Part shown: positions 27,846 to 36,191 of the stretch, piece by piece | Layout: each line of letters begins with the position of its first letter | Position numbering within the stretch: the stretch's first letter is position 1 | Assembly: GCA_017459075.1 (NCBI GenBank) | Contig: JAFUDQ010000006.1 | Span: forward strand, 40,974 to 104,973 | Direction of reading: 5' to 3' | DNA: 64,000 nucleotides | DNA from: Bacteroidales bacterium | Lineage (GTDB): Bacteria > Bacteroidota > Bacteroidia > Bacteroidales > UBA932 | Notes under the pieces: model-generated | What the model was told of the DNA's origin: nothing | The model's input: only the letters and a program-made list of their open reading frames with translations | Database searches by the model: none | Translations under genes and position numbers: made by a program

Positions 27846-28862
27846 TTATTTGCTGCCGAGCGGGAAGAAACTGTCCACTCCCGCCTGGTAAACGGGGAGC
27901 CTTGTCTGAAGCAGGACCTCCACTCCGTCCTTAAGGCGGATTCCGCAAATAGCAGGTATGCGGTATTTGGCCATCATGCTTTTGCCCTTGGCATCGGTCG
28001 CCTCAGGAGCGGAAATGGGCTCCGGATTAACCTCCAGGATGTACGGCTTTCCGGAAATATCCTCTGCCCCAACCAGGCCGTCACTGTCTGAAACCCTGAA
28101 AGCGATATACTTTGCGGCCTTCGCACCCTTTTCCGGAATAACGGCGAAAGTGGTTTTCTGCGTGCTGAAGTCACTGTATCCTGCGAACAATGTAAAGTAT
28201 TCATGCTCAAGCCTTCCAAGCTCTTGCAGGACGGCGGTCATGGCTTCTCCGCTGTAGGTGGCATCTGTGTCTCCCGTTACAATCTGGACGCGCATTTTGC
28301 GAAGCTTGAAAATCATCTCCGCAGCCTCCTTCGCCTTGTCCTCAGAGGTCTTTTCAACCGTCATCTCCTGGCGGATGCTTTTTGAAGCTCCGTTAACATT
28401 GCGGTACAGGGTTGTGGTCTCCGATGTGAAATTGGAACTGATGCCCTTCCCTGCGAAATTCCCTTTCTCCTCTTCTGCGAACTTCCAGGCCAGATTTTCA
28501 GCCGATGCTGAATTGCCGGTGGCGATGAGTCCCTGTGCCGACAGCGACAGGAAGGAAGAGTGGCCCTTTCCCGGGGCGATGGTGTACCTTGCTGACTGGT
28601 CTGCCTCCGTAACAGCTGACAGCTTCACTGCGCTGAGCTGTGTGGTCTGTCCGTCTGCCTGGCGCACATCAATGCCAAGATACTTCTTTGCATATTTTGC
28701 ATAGGGCCCTGCATGGAAGGTCTCCCTGACGGCTTCAACCTCAAGGTTAATCACCGTTTTGGGCAGGGAATAAACTATTACTCCGTCCGGGTCCTGCGCC
28801 TTGGCGGGGGAGAAAGGCAATAAAATTGCCAGCATCGCCGTAAATATCGTCAATCTTTTCAT
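27846..28862 (-). CDS. DUF4831 family secreted protein
   Basis: A 338-residue protein with a signal peptide (about residues 1-22, ending AKAQ). The mature N-terminus VIVYSLPKTVINLEVEAVRETFHAGPYAKYAKKYLG is the recognised DUF4831 signature of Bacteroidales. No catalytic motif is known to me for this family. It begins 1 base after the acyltransferase stop, so it is coupled to an envelope-lipid gene, which fits a periplasmic location. Confidence 0.85.
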   Translation of the reverse strand: MKRLTIFTAMLAILLPFSPAKAQDPDGVIVYSLPKTVINLEVEAVRETFHAGPYAKYAKKYLGIDVRQADGQTTQLSAVKLSAVTEADQSARYTIAPGKGHSSFLSLSAQGLIATGNSASAENLAWKFAEEEKGNFAGKGISSNFTSETTTLYRNVNGASKSIRQEMTVEKTSEDKAKEAAEMIFKLRKMRVQIVTGDTDATYSGEAMTAVLQELGRLEHEYFTLFAGYSDFSTQKTTFAVIPEKGAKAAKYIAFRVSDSDGLVGAEDISGKPYILEVNPEPISAPEATDAKGKSMMAKYRIPAICGIRLKDGVEVLLQTRLPVYQAGVDSFFPLGSK

Positions 28863-28863
28863 A

Positions 28864-29766
28864 TCATTTCCATCTTCTGTGGCTCCATAGATAGTTCGAA
28901 GGATTCTTGCGGATATCCTCTTCCAGGCGCCTGTAATACTCTTTTATAATATTGTCTTTGCCAAGGGCGGCGGCATCGTCACAAATCTTGCTGAACCTGA
29001 CGGTGTATTTGCCTTTGGCAGTCCTGTCTGCATACATGTAGAATACGCTCATTCCCAGTCTCTCAGCCACCTCGGCCCCTCCAGTCATCACCTCTGTCTC
29101 CTGGTTAAGGAAGTTTACCGAAGCCCTTGCTATGGCCGTTCCGTAAGGATACTGGTCGTTAGGGAATACGTAAAGTTTCCTCTCATTGCGGTGGCGTACA
29201 ACGTGCCTCATCACCACGCGGGACTCTACATACCCGTCAAAACTTTTTGACTGAAGGGCGCAGCGGTTGCGGCGGAAAAACTCCTCAGAGAACTTCCCGT
29301 GAAGGCGGCGGTACACAACGGCAACATCTTTTTCCGACATCAAATCTCCCGACTCATCGCAAAGCTTCTGCATATATGCGCCGATGAGTTCCCAGTTGCC
29401 GGCGTGGCTGTTAAGCACCATTATGCTTCTTTTGGCGAAAGCCTCATACACTTCCCGGCCTCCTTCAACGGAGACGATTCCCTTCTTAAAGACTTTCTGC
29501 TTCCTCCTGGCTCTTCCTCCCAGCCAAACGGTTTCCGCTGCAATCATGCCCAGATTCCTGTAAAACTGGCGGGCGATTTTTTTGAGTTCCTTGTACTTAA
29601 GGCCGGGGAAACTCCTGGCTAAGTTTATCATGACATCGTCCCTGCGATAACGGAAGGCTTTCATAAGCCATGAGAGGAATTTCCCCCAAAGGTAATGAAA
29701 GCCAAGCGGCAGGCTCTGCCACGGGCGGATAATCGCTATCAATATGCCATACCAAAGTTTAGCCAT
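28864..29766 (-). CDS. LpxL/HtrB-family lauroyl (late) acyltransferase
   Basis: A 300-residue inner-membrane acyltransferase that probably adds a secondary acyl chain to lipid A. The catalytic His and Glu are His121 and Glu126 in LNSHAGNWE (HX4E). YRRDDVMINLARSFPGL (about 40-56) is the conserved N-terminal segment, and the C-terminal WSHRRWK is typical. Because the N-terminal segment is conserved, the ATG at 29766 must be the start, only 8 bases after a perfect -7 element. DUF4831 follows at once. Confidence 0.9.
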   Translation of the reverse strand: MAKLWYGILIAIIRPWQSLPLGFHYLWGKFLSWLMKAFRYRRDDVMINLARSFPGLKYKELKKIARQFYRNLGMIAAETVWLGGRARRKQKVFKKGIVSVEGGREVYEAFAKRSIMVLNSHAGNWELIGAYMQKLCDESGDLMSEKDVAVVYRRLHGKFSEEFFRRNRCALQSKSFDGYVESRVVMRHVVRHRNERKLYVFPNDQYPYGTAIARASVNFLNQETEVMTGGAEVAERLGMSVFYMYADRTAKGKYTVRFSKICDDAAALGKDNIIKEYYRRLEEDIRKNPSNYLWSHRRWK

Positions 29767-29773
29767 AGTTTTA

Positions 29774-29781
29774 CAAATGTA
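29774..29781 (-). promoter_or_regulatory. Promoter of the LpxL-type gene
   Basis: TACATTTG on the minus strand. The predicted transcript starts within about 3 bases of the ATG at 29766. Confidence 0.6.
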
Positions 29782-29793
29782 GCGATTATTTAC

Positions 29794-29801
29794 TATATTT
29801 G
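29794..29801 (+). promoter_or_regulatory. Promoter of the lipoprotein gene at 29826
   Basis: TATATTTG on the plus strand, 13 bases from the opposing element. Confidence 0.65.
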
Positions 29802-29825
29802 CAATATTAAAAAGACCTGATTTTT

Positions 29826-30233
29826 ATGAAGAAAACAATCATGTTGCTGCTTACCGCCTTTTTTTTGATGTCATGCAGCAGTAGCAGCAAAGACGACGGC
29901 GATGGTAACGTTTCCATGGACAAGGCTATTGAAATAGCTGCATCGTATATCAACAGTTCAGATATGGCGACGATATACAAGTATCCTGTTCCCGCCGGTA
30001 CGGAACTCTGCACAGAGGCAGAGCCGCCGGTTACTGTCAAGTCCCCCGATTTTGAAGCCTGGATGATTATGCTCGTTCCGGACATTTCCAGGCACGATTA
30101 TTATTACGACCTTGTATTTGTCAATTCTGAAAGCGGGAAAACCCAGGTTACAAGGAATGTCCTTCCGGACCTCAGATTTCGCAAGGCATCGGATGTGAAG
30201 TTCCTTAAGCAGCCGTCTTACTCTGACAAATGA
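29826..30233 (+). CDS. Hypothetical lipoprotein
   Basis: A 135-residue protein with a lipoprotein signal peptide (LFFLMSC-like lipobox, Cys17) followed by a Ser/Asp-rich tether. The rest is acidic and aromatic with no motif I recognise; it has a short alpha segment (MDKAIEIAASYINSS) and beta-like stretches. It has its own promoter and is not clearly linked to neighbours. It could be a small surface or periplasmic lipoprotein restricted to this lineage. Confidence 0.65.
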   Translation: MKKTIMLLLTAFFLMSCSSSSKDDGDGNVSMDKAIEIAASYINSSDMATIYKYPVPAGTELCTEAEPPVTVKSPDFEAWMIMLVPDISRHDYYYDLVFVNSESGKTQVTRNVLPDLRFRKASDVKFLKQPSYSDK

Positions 30234-30278
30234 GTAGGCAGAATTGCCAAAAGATTTGGTTTTCAAAAAGAAAGATGC

Positions 30279-30286
30279 TATATTTG
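30279..30286 (+). promoter_or_regulatory. Promoter of rpsF-rpsR-rplI
   Basis: TATATTTG with TTTG at 30255-30258, 20 bases upstream: one of the best full matches in the window. It leaves a leader of about 67 bases before rpsF, long enough for a ribosomal-protein regulatory site. Confidence 0.75.
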
Positions 30287-30358
30287 CAGTCCTTTTTGCG
30301 CCCAAATGTAGCTGCAAACAGGGGTAAATATTTAATATACAATTAATTACAAACAAAA

Positions 30359-30709
30359 ATGATCAAACAGTACGAGACCGTTTTCATTGCAACTCCCGTT
30401 TTGTCTGAGGCCCAGATGAAGGAAGCGGTTGCCAAGTACGTAAACTTCATCAAGGATAATGGTGGTGAAGTTGTGTACGAAGAGGACTGGGGTCTGAAGC
30501 AGCTGGCATATCCTATCCAGCACAAGACATCCGGTTTCTATTATCTTATCGAATTCAAGGCTGACACCCAGCTTGTAGCAGCTCTTGAGACCCAGTATCA
30601 TCGTGACGAGCGCATCATCCGCTTCCTCACCGTCGCCCTTGACAAGGACGCAGCTGCTTACGCAGAGAAGAGAAGGGCTAACCGCCAGGCTAAGGCTCAG
30701 CAGGCATAA
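30359..30709 (+). CDS. rpsF: Small ribosomal subunit protein bS6
   Basis: 116 residues. The start [24 protein letters not shown] and the YYLIEFKAD strand with [15 protein letters not shown] are the bS6 core, and the C-terminus is basic ([13 protein letters not shown]). It binds bS18 on the platform of the 30S subunit. It has no Shine-Dalgarno sequence; the region before the ATG is A-rich, as usual in this phylum. It is the first gene of a three-gene ribosomal operon. Confidence 0.96.
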   Translation: MIKQYETVFIATPVLSEAQMKEAVAKYVNFIKDNGGEVVYEEDWGLKQLAYPIQHKTSGFYYLIEFKADTQLVAALETQYHRDERIIRFLTVALDKDAAAYAEKRRANRQAKAQQA

Positions 30710-30710
30710 T

Positions 30711-30718
30711 AAAGGAGG
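30711..30718 (+). promoter_or_regulatory. Unusually strong Shine-Dalgarno of rpsR
   Basis: AAAGGAGG, eight bases able to pair with the 16S 3' end, spaced 8 bases from the rpsR ATG. Most genes in this window have no such sequence. Confidence 0.8.
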
Positions 30719-30726
30719 ACAGAATT

Positions 30727-30999
30727 ATGGCAAATGCACAGAACAGCGAAATCCGCTATCTCAACCCTCCTACCGTAGAGGTTAGAAAGAAGAAATACTG
30801 CCGTTTCAAAAGGGCAGGTATCAAGTATGTAGATTACAAGGATCCTGAGTTCCTCAAGAAGTTCCTCAATGAGCAGGGTAAGATTCTTCCCCGCCGTCTC
30901 ACCGGTACTTCCCTGAAGTTCCAGCGCAAGGTTGCCCAGGCTATCAAGCGTGCTCGCTCCCTGGCCCTTCTTCCTTATGTTACCGACCTTCTTAAATAA
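30727..30999 (+). CDS. rpsR: Small ribosomal subunit protein bS18
   Basis: 90 residues. The conserved [47 protein letters not shown] runs through the protein (cited by segments [16 protein letters not shown] and [12 protein letters not shown]). It forms a pair with bS6 on the 30S platform near the 16S 3' end. It is preceded by an eight-base Shine-Dalgarno sequence and spaced 17 bases from rpsF. Confidence 0.97.
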   Translation: MANAQNSEIRYLNPPTVEVRKKKYCRFKRAGIKYVDYKDPEFLKKFLNEQGKILPRRLTGTSLKFQRKVAQAIKRARSLALLPYVTDLLK

Positions 31000-31000
31000 T

Positions 31001-31006
31001 AGGAGA
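31001..31006 (+). promoter_or_regulatory. Shine-Dalgarno of rplI
   Basis: AGGAGA, ending 7 bases before the rplI ATG. It is weaker than that of rpsR but still better than neighbouring genes. Confidence 0.6.
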
Positions 31007-31013
31007 TAGCACT

Positions 31014-31460
31014 ATGGAAATCATTCTTAAGAAAGATGTGGCCAACCTCGGTCACGCAGATGATGTAGTAAAGGTAAAGACCGGCTACGCAGTAAACTAT
31101 CTCATTCCCCAGGGTTACGCTACCCTCGCAACCCCTTCAGCCCTCAAGCAGCACGCAGAGACTCTTAAGCAGCGCGCACACAAAGAGGCTAAGAAGGTTG
31201 CAGACGCAGAGGCTCTTGCAGCAAAGGTTAGCTCAATGCTCGTAAAAGTTGCTGTTAAAGTAAGCGAGACTGGTAAGATTTACGGAAGCGTTACCACCGC
31301 ACAGCTTGCAGACGCTCTTGTAGCAGCAGGTGTAGAGGTAGACAAGAAAGACATTACCATCCTTGCTGAAGAGGTTAAAGAACTCGGAACCTACGAGGCA
31401 GAGGTTAAGTGCTACAAAGCAGTTAAAGGTACCTTCAAATTTGAGGTTATCGCTGAGTAA
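31014..31460 (+). CDS. rplI: Large ribosomal subunit protein bL9
   Basis: 148 residues. The N-domain MEIILKKDVANLGHADDVVKVKTGYAVNYLIPQG matches bL9 (signature GYAVNYLIPQGYA), followed by the long connecting helix and the C-domain with KIYGSVTTAQLADAL. Length is normal. It lies 14 bases after rpsR and ends at a strong terminator. Confidence 0.97.
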   Translation: MEIILKKDVANLGHADDVVKVKTGYAVNYLIPQGYATLATPSALKQHAETLKQRAHKEAKKVADAEALAAKVSSMLVKVAVKVSETGKIYGSVTTAQLADALVAAGVEVDKKDITILAEEVKELGTYEAEVKCYKAVKGTFKFEVIAE

Positions 31461-31480
31461 TCACTTGACTTACAGTCAAT

Positions 31481-31519
31481 AAAAAATCAGGACAGTTTCA
31501 AACTGCCCTGATTTTTTTT
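31481..31519. terminator. Intrinsic terminator after rplI
   Basis: AATCAGG and CCTGATT arms with an inner ACAGTTT / AAACTG pairing, flanked by A6 and T8 runs. It is shared by rplI on the plus strand and the convergent sugar porter on the minus strand. Confidence 0.85.
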
Positions 31520-31533
31520 GATGTTTTTTATGC

Positions 31534-32850
31534 TCAATTCTTGCTCTTCCAGTAAGACTCAATTTCTTCAAGAGTCTTGCCCGTCGTTTCAGGAATATGC
31601 TTGTACATGATGTAAAGGTAAGGCAGGCACATGAACGCGAACAGGAAGAAAGTGACTCCGGGAGACAGGGTGCCAAGCATCCAAGGAGTAAGCTGGCCGA
31701 TGAGGTAGGTTCCAATCCACAGTGCAAGGCCGGCAATGGACATGGCCAGGCCGCGAACCCTGTTCGGATACATCTCTGACAGCAGCACAAAGACTACTGC
31801 GCTTATTGAGATAGCGGTGCAGAACACATACAGGAGGAAGAATACAAGAAGGAAGGTGGTCCCAAGACCAAGGGCGTTCCCCCACAGGAAATAGGTGCCA
31901 ATGGCTACAAGGCATATAATCATGCCGCCTACACCCCACCATACAAGCTGTTTCCTTCCCACTTTGTCAATTATAAGAAGGGCGATGACTGTCGTTCCCA
32001 TGTTAACGGCACCCACAAGGATGGTAGAGAACATGGAACCCTCGCTGCTGAGGCCTGCATCCTGGAAAATCTCCGGTCCGTAATAAAGCACTGCGTTAAC
32101 GCCCATGAACTGGCCAAGTATGGCGATGGCGGCGCCAACCAGCACGGCTTTAAGGATGCCGGGCTCGCGGAGCGCTTTCCACTCTTCTTTATTGTCCTGT
32201 CTCTGGCCGCGTACCAAAAGCCATCTGGGACTTTCGGGAATGAAGAATATCAGGATGAGGAACAAAAGGTCAGGAATTGTCTCCATTCCAAGCATTCCGC
32301 GCCAGTACTCGCTGTCGAACATCCTTCCCATCAGGGCAGAATCGGATGATTCCGTATCTGCTCCAGTAAGTACAAGATAATTAACAAGATAGGCAAGCAG
32401 GAAGCCCATCGTCACAGCCAGCTGGTACATGGAAACCATCGTTCCGCGGCGTTCTGCCGGCGATACTTCTGAAATATAAACCGGTGATACAATCGATACA
32501 ACACCAATTCCGAAGCCTCCTATTATACGGAAAACCACAAGTGACGCAAAGTCCCAGCATACGGCGCAGCCTATTGCCGATACACTGAACATAATTGCAG
32601 AAATGAGCATGGTTTTCTTTCGGCCAAGGAAATCGCTTAACATACCGGCTATGGATACGCCAAGTATCGAACCGATAAGGGCGCAACCGACGTACCAGCC
32701 CTTTGAAAGCTCGCTAAGTGAAAACTGGTCTGCCACAATACGAGTGGTACCGGAAATAACCGCGGTGTCATAGCCGAAGAGGATTCCGCCCAATGCGGCT
32801 ACCGCGGCAACGAACAGAATGCGTCCGGAAGACATGTTCTTGTTTTTCAT
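31534..32850 (-). CDS. MFS sugar porter (SP family)
   Basis: A 438-residue, 12-helix sugar:proton symporter. Family marks are GRKKTM after helix 2, the helix 4-5 motif PAERRGTMVSMYQLAV, PESPRWLLVRG in the central loop, VGRKQLV after helix 8 and PETTGKTLEEIE at the C-terminus. The substrate is probably a hexose or pentose. It starts 6 bases after a DUF4434 protein, so the pair may handle a common carbohydrate. It is the last gene of a leftward run starting at parE. Confidence 0.9.
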   Translation of the reverse strand: MKNKNMSSGRILFVAAVAALGGILFGYDTAVISGTTRIVADQFSLSELSKGWYVGCALIGSILGVSIAGMLSDFLGRKKTMLISAIMFSVSAIGCAVCWDFASLVVFRIIGGFGIGVVSIVSPVYISEVSPAERRGTMVSMYQLAVTMGFLLAYLVNYLVLTGADTESSDSALMGRMFDSEYWRGMLGMETIPDLLFLILIFFIPESPRWLLVRGQRQDNKEEWKALREPGILKAVLVGAAIAILGQFMGVNAVLYYGPEIFQDAGLSSEGSMFSTILVGAVNMGTTVIALLIIDKVGRKQLVWWGVGGMIICLVAIGTYFLWGNALGLGTTFLLVFFLLYVFCTAISISAVVFVLLSEMYPNRVRGLAMSIAGLALWIGTYLIGQLTPWMLGTLSPGVTFFLFAFMCLPYLYIMYKHIPETTGKTLEEIESYWKSKN

Positions 32851-32856
32851 CGCTGT

Positions 32857-33948
32857 TTAATCTATGTTGAAATACTCTTTGTATCGGTCATAAAGGTGTC
32901 CGGCCTGGATGTAAGCGGACTGGGGACTCATGAAGTGTGAAAACTCGAAGGTGATAGCCTTGTCGTATCCGCATCTTTTCGCAGCCTCCAGCTTCAGGCG
33001 AAGCTTGTCAAATTTGATTGGCAGGAAGTGGATGGGCATGTCGCGGTCAAAAGTCTCGGCGTTTGTCCAGCACTTCATTCCGTAACGGTCTGCCAGCTTT
33101 TTGTTTACGCTGAAGAAGGCGTCAAGCTCGTCATAATCAATATGGCCGTCCTGGAAAGCGCAGGCGTCTACATATTCATGGATGCCATCGAAGATTTCGT
33201 TCCACTCCTTCTCATGCTGGGCGACGGAAACAGCCTGGTCGTTGGTCATCTTGGTGGTTCCCATAACAGCCTTTTTGCCGTCAATCCAGGGTGAAATAAA
33301 GGTCGGAAGGCCTCCGGAAACCTCTTTGCACTGGCGCCCCATCGTCCTGAAGCTCTCAATGGCTCCCTTGGTAGCCCGGGAAATCTCTCCGGAAATATAC
33401 CAGCCCCCGAAACTCTTATATTTGGAGCCGTACCGCTCCCAGACCTCGTCTATGACGTATTTGTTGGACTCGACCTCATAGCTCATGTCGCCGGTGTCCC
33501 AGTATTTGCCAGAGTCATAAAGGCCAAGCATGAACTTCATTCCGTATTTGTCTGCCAGGCGGCAGAACATGTCAATAAGGTCAATGGACGGCATGTAGCA
33601 GCCTTTTTTCAGCAGGTAAGGAGAGGGGTAAGTTATGAATTTGCGATATCCGCACCTGATGTCTATAACCGTGTCTATGCCAATGGCTTTCATGTATCGG
33701 AAATCAAGATCCCATTCTTTTTCTCCCCAGTTCTGGTGGGGGATGTCATGGGAAATCTCATCCAGGAAAGTTCCGGTTATTGGCAGGCCCGCCGCTTTCG
33801 GAACAATCAGGGTGCTGCTGACGGAAGGGTCAGCCTGCAAGCCGTTATCCTTTTCACTTTTAGCGCAGGATGTCAGCAGGGAGGGAACCGTCACTGCTGC
33901 TGCCGTTCCCATTACGGATTTTTTCAAGAAATCTCTCCTGGTTTCCAT
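32857..33948 (-). CDS. DUF4434 glycosidase-like protein, Tat-exported, possible lipoprotein
   Basis: A 363-residue protein. The N-terminus METRRDFLKKSVMG is a twin-arginine signal, followed by LLTSC, which could be a lipobox. The mature N-terminus GTFLDEISHDIPHQNWGEKEW is the DUF4434 signature, a TIM-barrel family related to glycoside hydrolases. Candidate acidic residues lie in GWYISGEIS and AFQDGHIDYDELD. The start at 33948 is set by the Tat signal; a longer in-frame extension lacks this logic. It sits with a sugar porter, suggesting carbohydrate use, but the activity is unproven. Confidence 0.82.
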   Translation of the reverse strand: METRRDFLKKSVMGTAAAVTVPSLLTSCAKSEKDNGLQADPSVSSTLIVPKAAGLPITGTFLDEISHDIPHQNWGEKEWDLDFRYMKAIGIDTVIDIRCGYRKFITYPSPYLLKKGCYMPSIDLIDMFCRLADKYGMKFMLGLYDSGKYWDTGDMSYEVESNKYVIDEVWERYGSKYKSFGGWYISGEISRATKGAIESFRTMGRQCKEVSGGLPTFISPWIDGKKAVMGTTKMTNDQAVSVAQHEKEWNEIFDGIHEYVDACAFQDGHIDYDELDAFFSVNKKLADRYGMKCWTNAETFDRDMPIHFLPIKFDKLRLKLEAAKRCGYDKAITFEFSHFMSPQSAYIQAGHLYDRYKEYFNID

Positions 33949-33961
33949 GGTTATACAGGTT

Positions 33962-35620
33962 TTATTCTTTTTTGTCAGTTTCGTTGTATTTGAAACGGCG
34001 GATTTTATGTGTGGCGGTCTTCTCAAAATCATCCTTCATGGCCTCTACATCGCCAATCTTGCTCTGCTTGCTCACATGTTTGTTCACATAGTCAAGCAGC
34101 GCCTGTTTCTTGGCATTAAGGTCATCAAAGAATTTGTCTTCCTTCGCCTGGTCCCAGTTGATGAAACTCTCGTCAAATTTAACAAGGGCCACAAGCTTTC
34201 CGTCACGCTCCACAACAAGGGATTCATTGACACCCTCGGCGCCGTTAATGACCTCCTCAATCTCTTCCGGGTAAATATTCTCTCCCGAAGGGCCTACAAT
34301 CATGTTGCCAAGACGTCCTTTGATAAAATACCGCCCCTTTGAATCAACGCTTGCAAGGTCGTGTGTGCGGAACCATCCGTCATCGGTTATGACGCTGAGC
34401 GTCCTCTCCGGGTCTTTATAATACCCCAGCATCACATTGTCTCCGCGTACAACTATCTCACCTTCACCTGTTTGCGGATTTACGTTCTGCAACTTGACTT
34501 CTATTCCCCATGCCGGTACGCCGATGGAGCCTACAGCCGTCTTCCCGACGCAGGCGTTGGTGATAAGGGGTGCCGTTTCCGTAAGTCCGTAGCCGATGGC
34601 GTAAGGGAATCCTGCCTTCTTGAGGAAGGCTTCCACCGTGGAATCAAGCTTGCTTCCGCCGACGCCGAAGAATTTCAGCTTTCCGCCGAAGCTCTTCTTA
34701 AGCCTCCTGCCTACAAGTTTGTACAGGAGCCAGGGCATGTTTTCCTTCATCCAGGTAAGGATGCGGCTGTGCTCAATTGTAGGGGCTACGTTGGATTTGT
34801 ACACTTTTTCGATAATAAGCGGCACGGAGCACATGATTGTGGGGCGAACCTCCTTCATCGCCTTCATAAGTACCGATGGTGTCGGTGGCTTGTGCAGGTA
34901 GAATACGCAGGCTCCTACATAAAGGGGGTAAAGAACGGCCAGCGTAAGCTCGTAGGTATGGGACATCGGCAGGATGGACAACCACCTGTCTTTCTTTCCG
35001 GCCTTCTGTGCATGATACGCCTCTACGATGTTCTGGCAGAAGTTCCTGTGACTGAGCATCACACCCTTAGCTTTTCCGGAAGTGCCTGAGGTATAAATAA
35101 TTGCGGCCAGGTCATCCGGCTGCGGCTCTTTCACCCAGCCTTCGCAGGTGAAAGCAGCCTCGTCCTTTTTTATAAGTTCAAGAGTCTCGATGTCAAAGAT
35201 AAGCGTAAGCTTTTCCCTGCATTCGGGAGACACTTTCGGAAGATATCGCTGCGAAACGAAAAGTACCTTTGTGTTGGAGTGGGTCAGGATGTTTGTAACC
35301 TCGCTTTCCGATGAGTCCGGAAGAATAGGCACTGAGACCCTTCCGAAAGGTACGGTGCTGAACAGGGCTACTGTCCAGTTCGGCATATTCTGCGACAGGA
35401 TGGCCACTTTGTCGCCGGCTTTGATTCCGAATCTGGACATCCGGTGCGACAGGTCAAGGCACTTGTGACGGAATTCATCGTAGGTGTAACCTTCGGTACC
35501 GTCTGTATAAGAAGACAGTTTCCTCTTTGAAAAGGCAACTGTCGAGAAATCAAATAGTTTCGCGAGTGTGGTAATGGTTGTCTCGCGGTTTCTTTTTAGT
35601 CTCCTGTAGTAACTGTTCAT
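33962..35620 (-). CDS. AMP-dependent acyl-CoA (long-chain fatty acid) ligase
   Basis: A 552-residue ANL-superfamily adenylating enzyme. The P-loop is IIYTSGTSGKAKGVMLSH, and YGLTETAPLITN is the A5 region. WFRTHDLASVDSKGRYFIKGR carries the adenine/hinge motifs, and a C-terminal catalytic Lys is expected near KTATHKIRRFKY. It probably activates fatty acids for phospholipid synthesis. It starts next to the acyltransferase stop, and that acyltransferase could use its product. Confidence 0.88.
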   Translation of the reverse strand: MNSYYRRLKRNRETTITTLAKLFDFSTVAFSKRKLSSYTDGTEGYTYDEFRHKCLDLSHRMSRFGIKAGDKVAILSQNMPNWTVALFSTVPFGRVSVPILPDSSESEVTNILTHSNTKVLFVSQRYLPKVSPECREKLTLIFDIETLELIKKDEAAFTCEGWVKEPQPDDLAAIIYTSGTSGKAKGVMLSHRNFCQNIVEAYHAQKAGKKDRWLSILPMSHTYELTLAVLYPLYVGACVFYLHKPPTPSVLMKAMKEVRPTIMCSVPLIIEKVYKSNVAPTIEHSRILTWMKENMPWLLYKLVGRRLKKSFGGKLKFFGVGGSKLDSTVEAFLKKAGFPYAIGYGLTETAPLITNACVGKTAVGSIGVPAWGIEVKLQNVNPQTGEGEIVVRGDNVMLGYYKDPERTLSVITDDGWFRTHDLASVDSKGRYFIKGRLGNMIVGPSGENIYPEEIEEVINGAEGVNESLVVERDGKLVALVKFDESFINWDQAKEDKFFDDLNAKKQALLDYVNKHVSKQSKIGDVEAMKDDFEKTATHKIRRFKYNETDKKE

Positions 35621-36178
35621 CTAATGCGTAATATAGCCTTTGGGATGCTTTCCCTTCAGGCCCATAGTTTCGTATATAGCTTGAATCTTGTCAGTATCTT
35701 CACGGGCATTGTCGGTGAGCTGGAAAATCTCTCCTCTTCCTACCCGTTTCCGTCCCCAGTCAAAGTAACCAAGGTAAACGGGGCAGTTTACGGCTTTTGC
35801 GATGGTGTGGTATCCGGTTTTCCATTTCTTCACCGGTTTGCGGGTGCCCTCGGGGGCAATTGCAAGAATGAAACTGTCGTCCCTTTCCATCTCATCGATA
35901 AGGCCTTTGACCATGGCTGCGGCATTGGTCCTGTCCGTAGGCACTCCGCCAAGTTTACGGAGCAGAGGTCCCATCGGCCAGAAGAAAAACTCCTTCTTAA
36001 TCATGACCTTTGCCTTTTTGCCGAACTGCGCGTAGAAGAGGTAGGATACCAGGAAATCCCAAATGGATGTGTGCGGTACGCCAAGGATGATGGCCTTGTC
36101 CTCAGGGCAGGGGCCTCCTACGGAAGTCCATCCCATCTTGCGCAGCAGCCAGCCGCAGAATTTTGCCCAACGTGACAT
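35621..36178 (-). CDS. 1-acyl-sn-glycerol-3-phosphate acyltransferase-like protein
   Basis: A 185-residue LPLAT-family enzyme. The catalytic HX4D is His36-Asp41 in GVPHTSIWDF, and the substrate motif is APEGTRKPVKKWKTG near residue 103. It is short and lacks clear extra helices, as in the DUF-like soluble LPLAT group of Bacteroidales. It lies 13 bases after the topoisomerase gene and directly before the acyl-CoA ligase. Confidence 0.86.
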   Translation of the reverse strand: MSRWAKFCGWLLRKMGWTSVGGPCPEDKAIILGVPHTSIWDFLVSYLFYAQFGKKAKVMIKKEFFFWPMGPLLRKLGGVPTDRTNAAAMVKGLIDEMERDDSFILAIAPEGTRKPVKKWKTGYHTIAKAVNCPVYLGYFDWGRKRVGRGEIFQLTDNAREDTDKIQAIYETMGLKGKHPKGYITH

Positions 36179-36191
36179 AATCTCTTTATTA

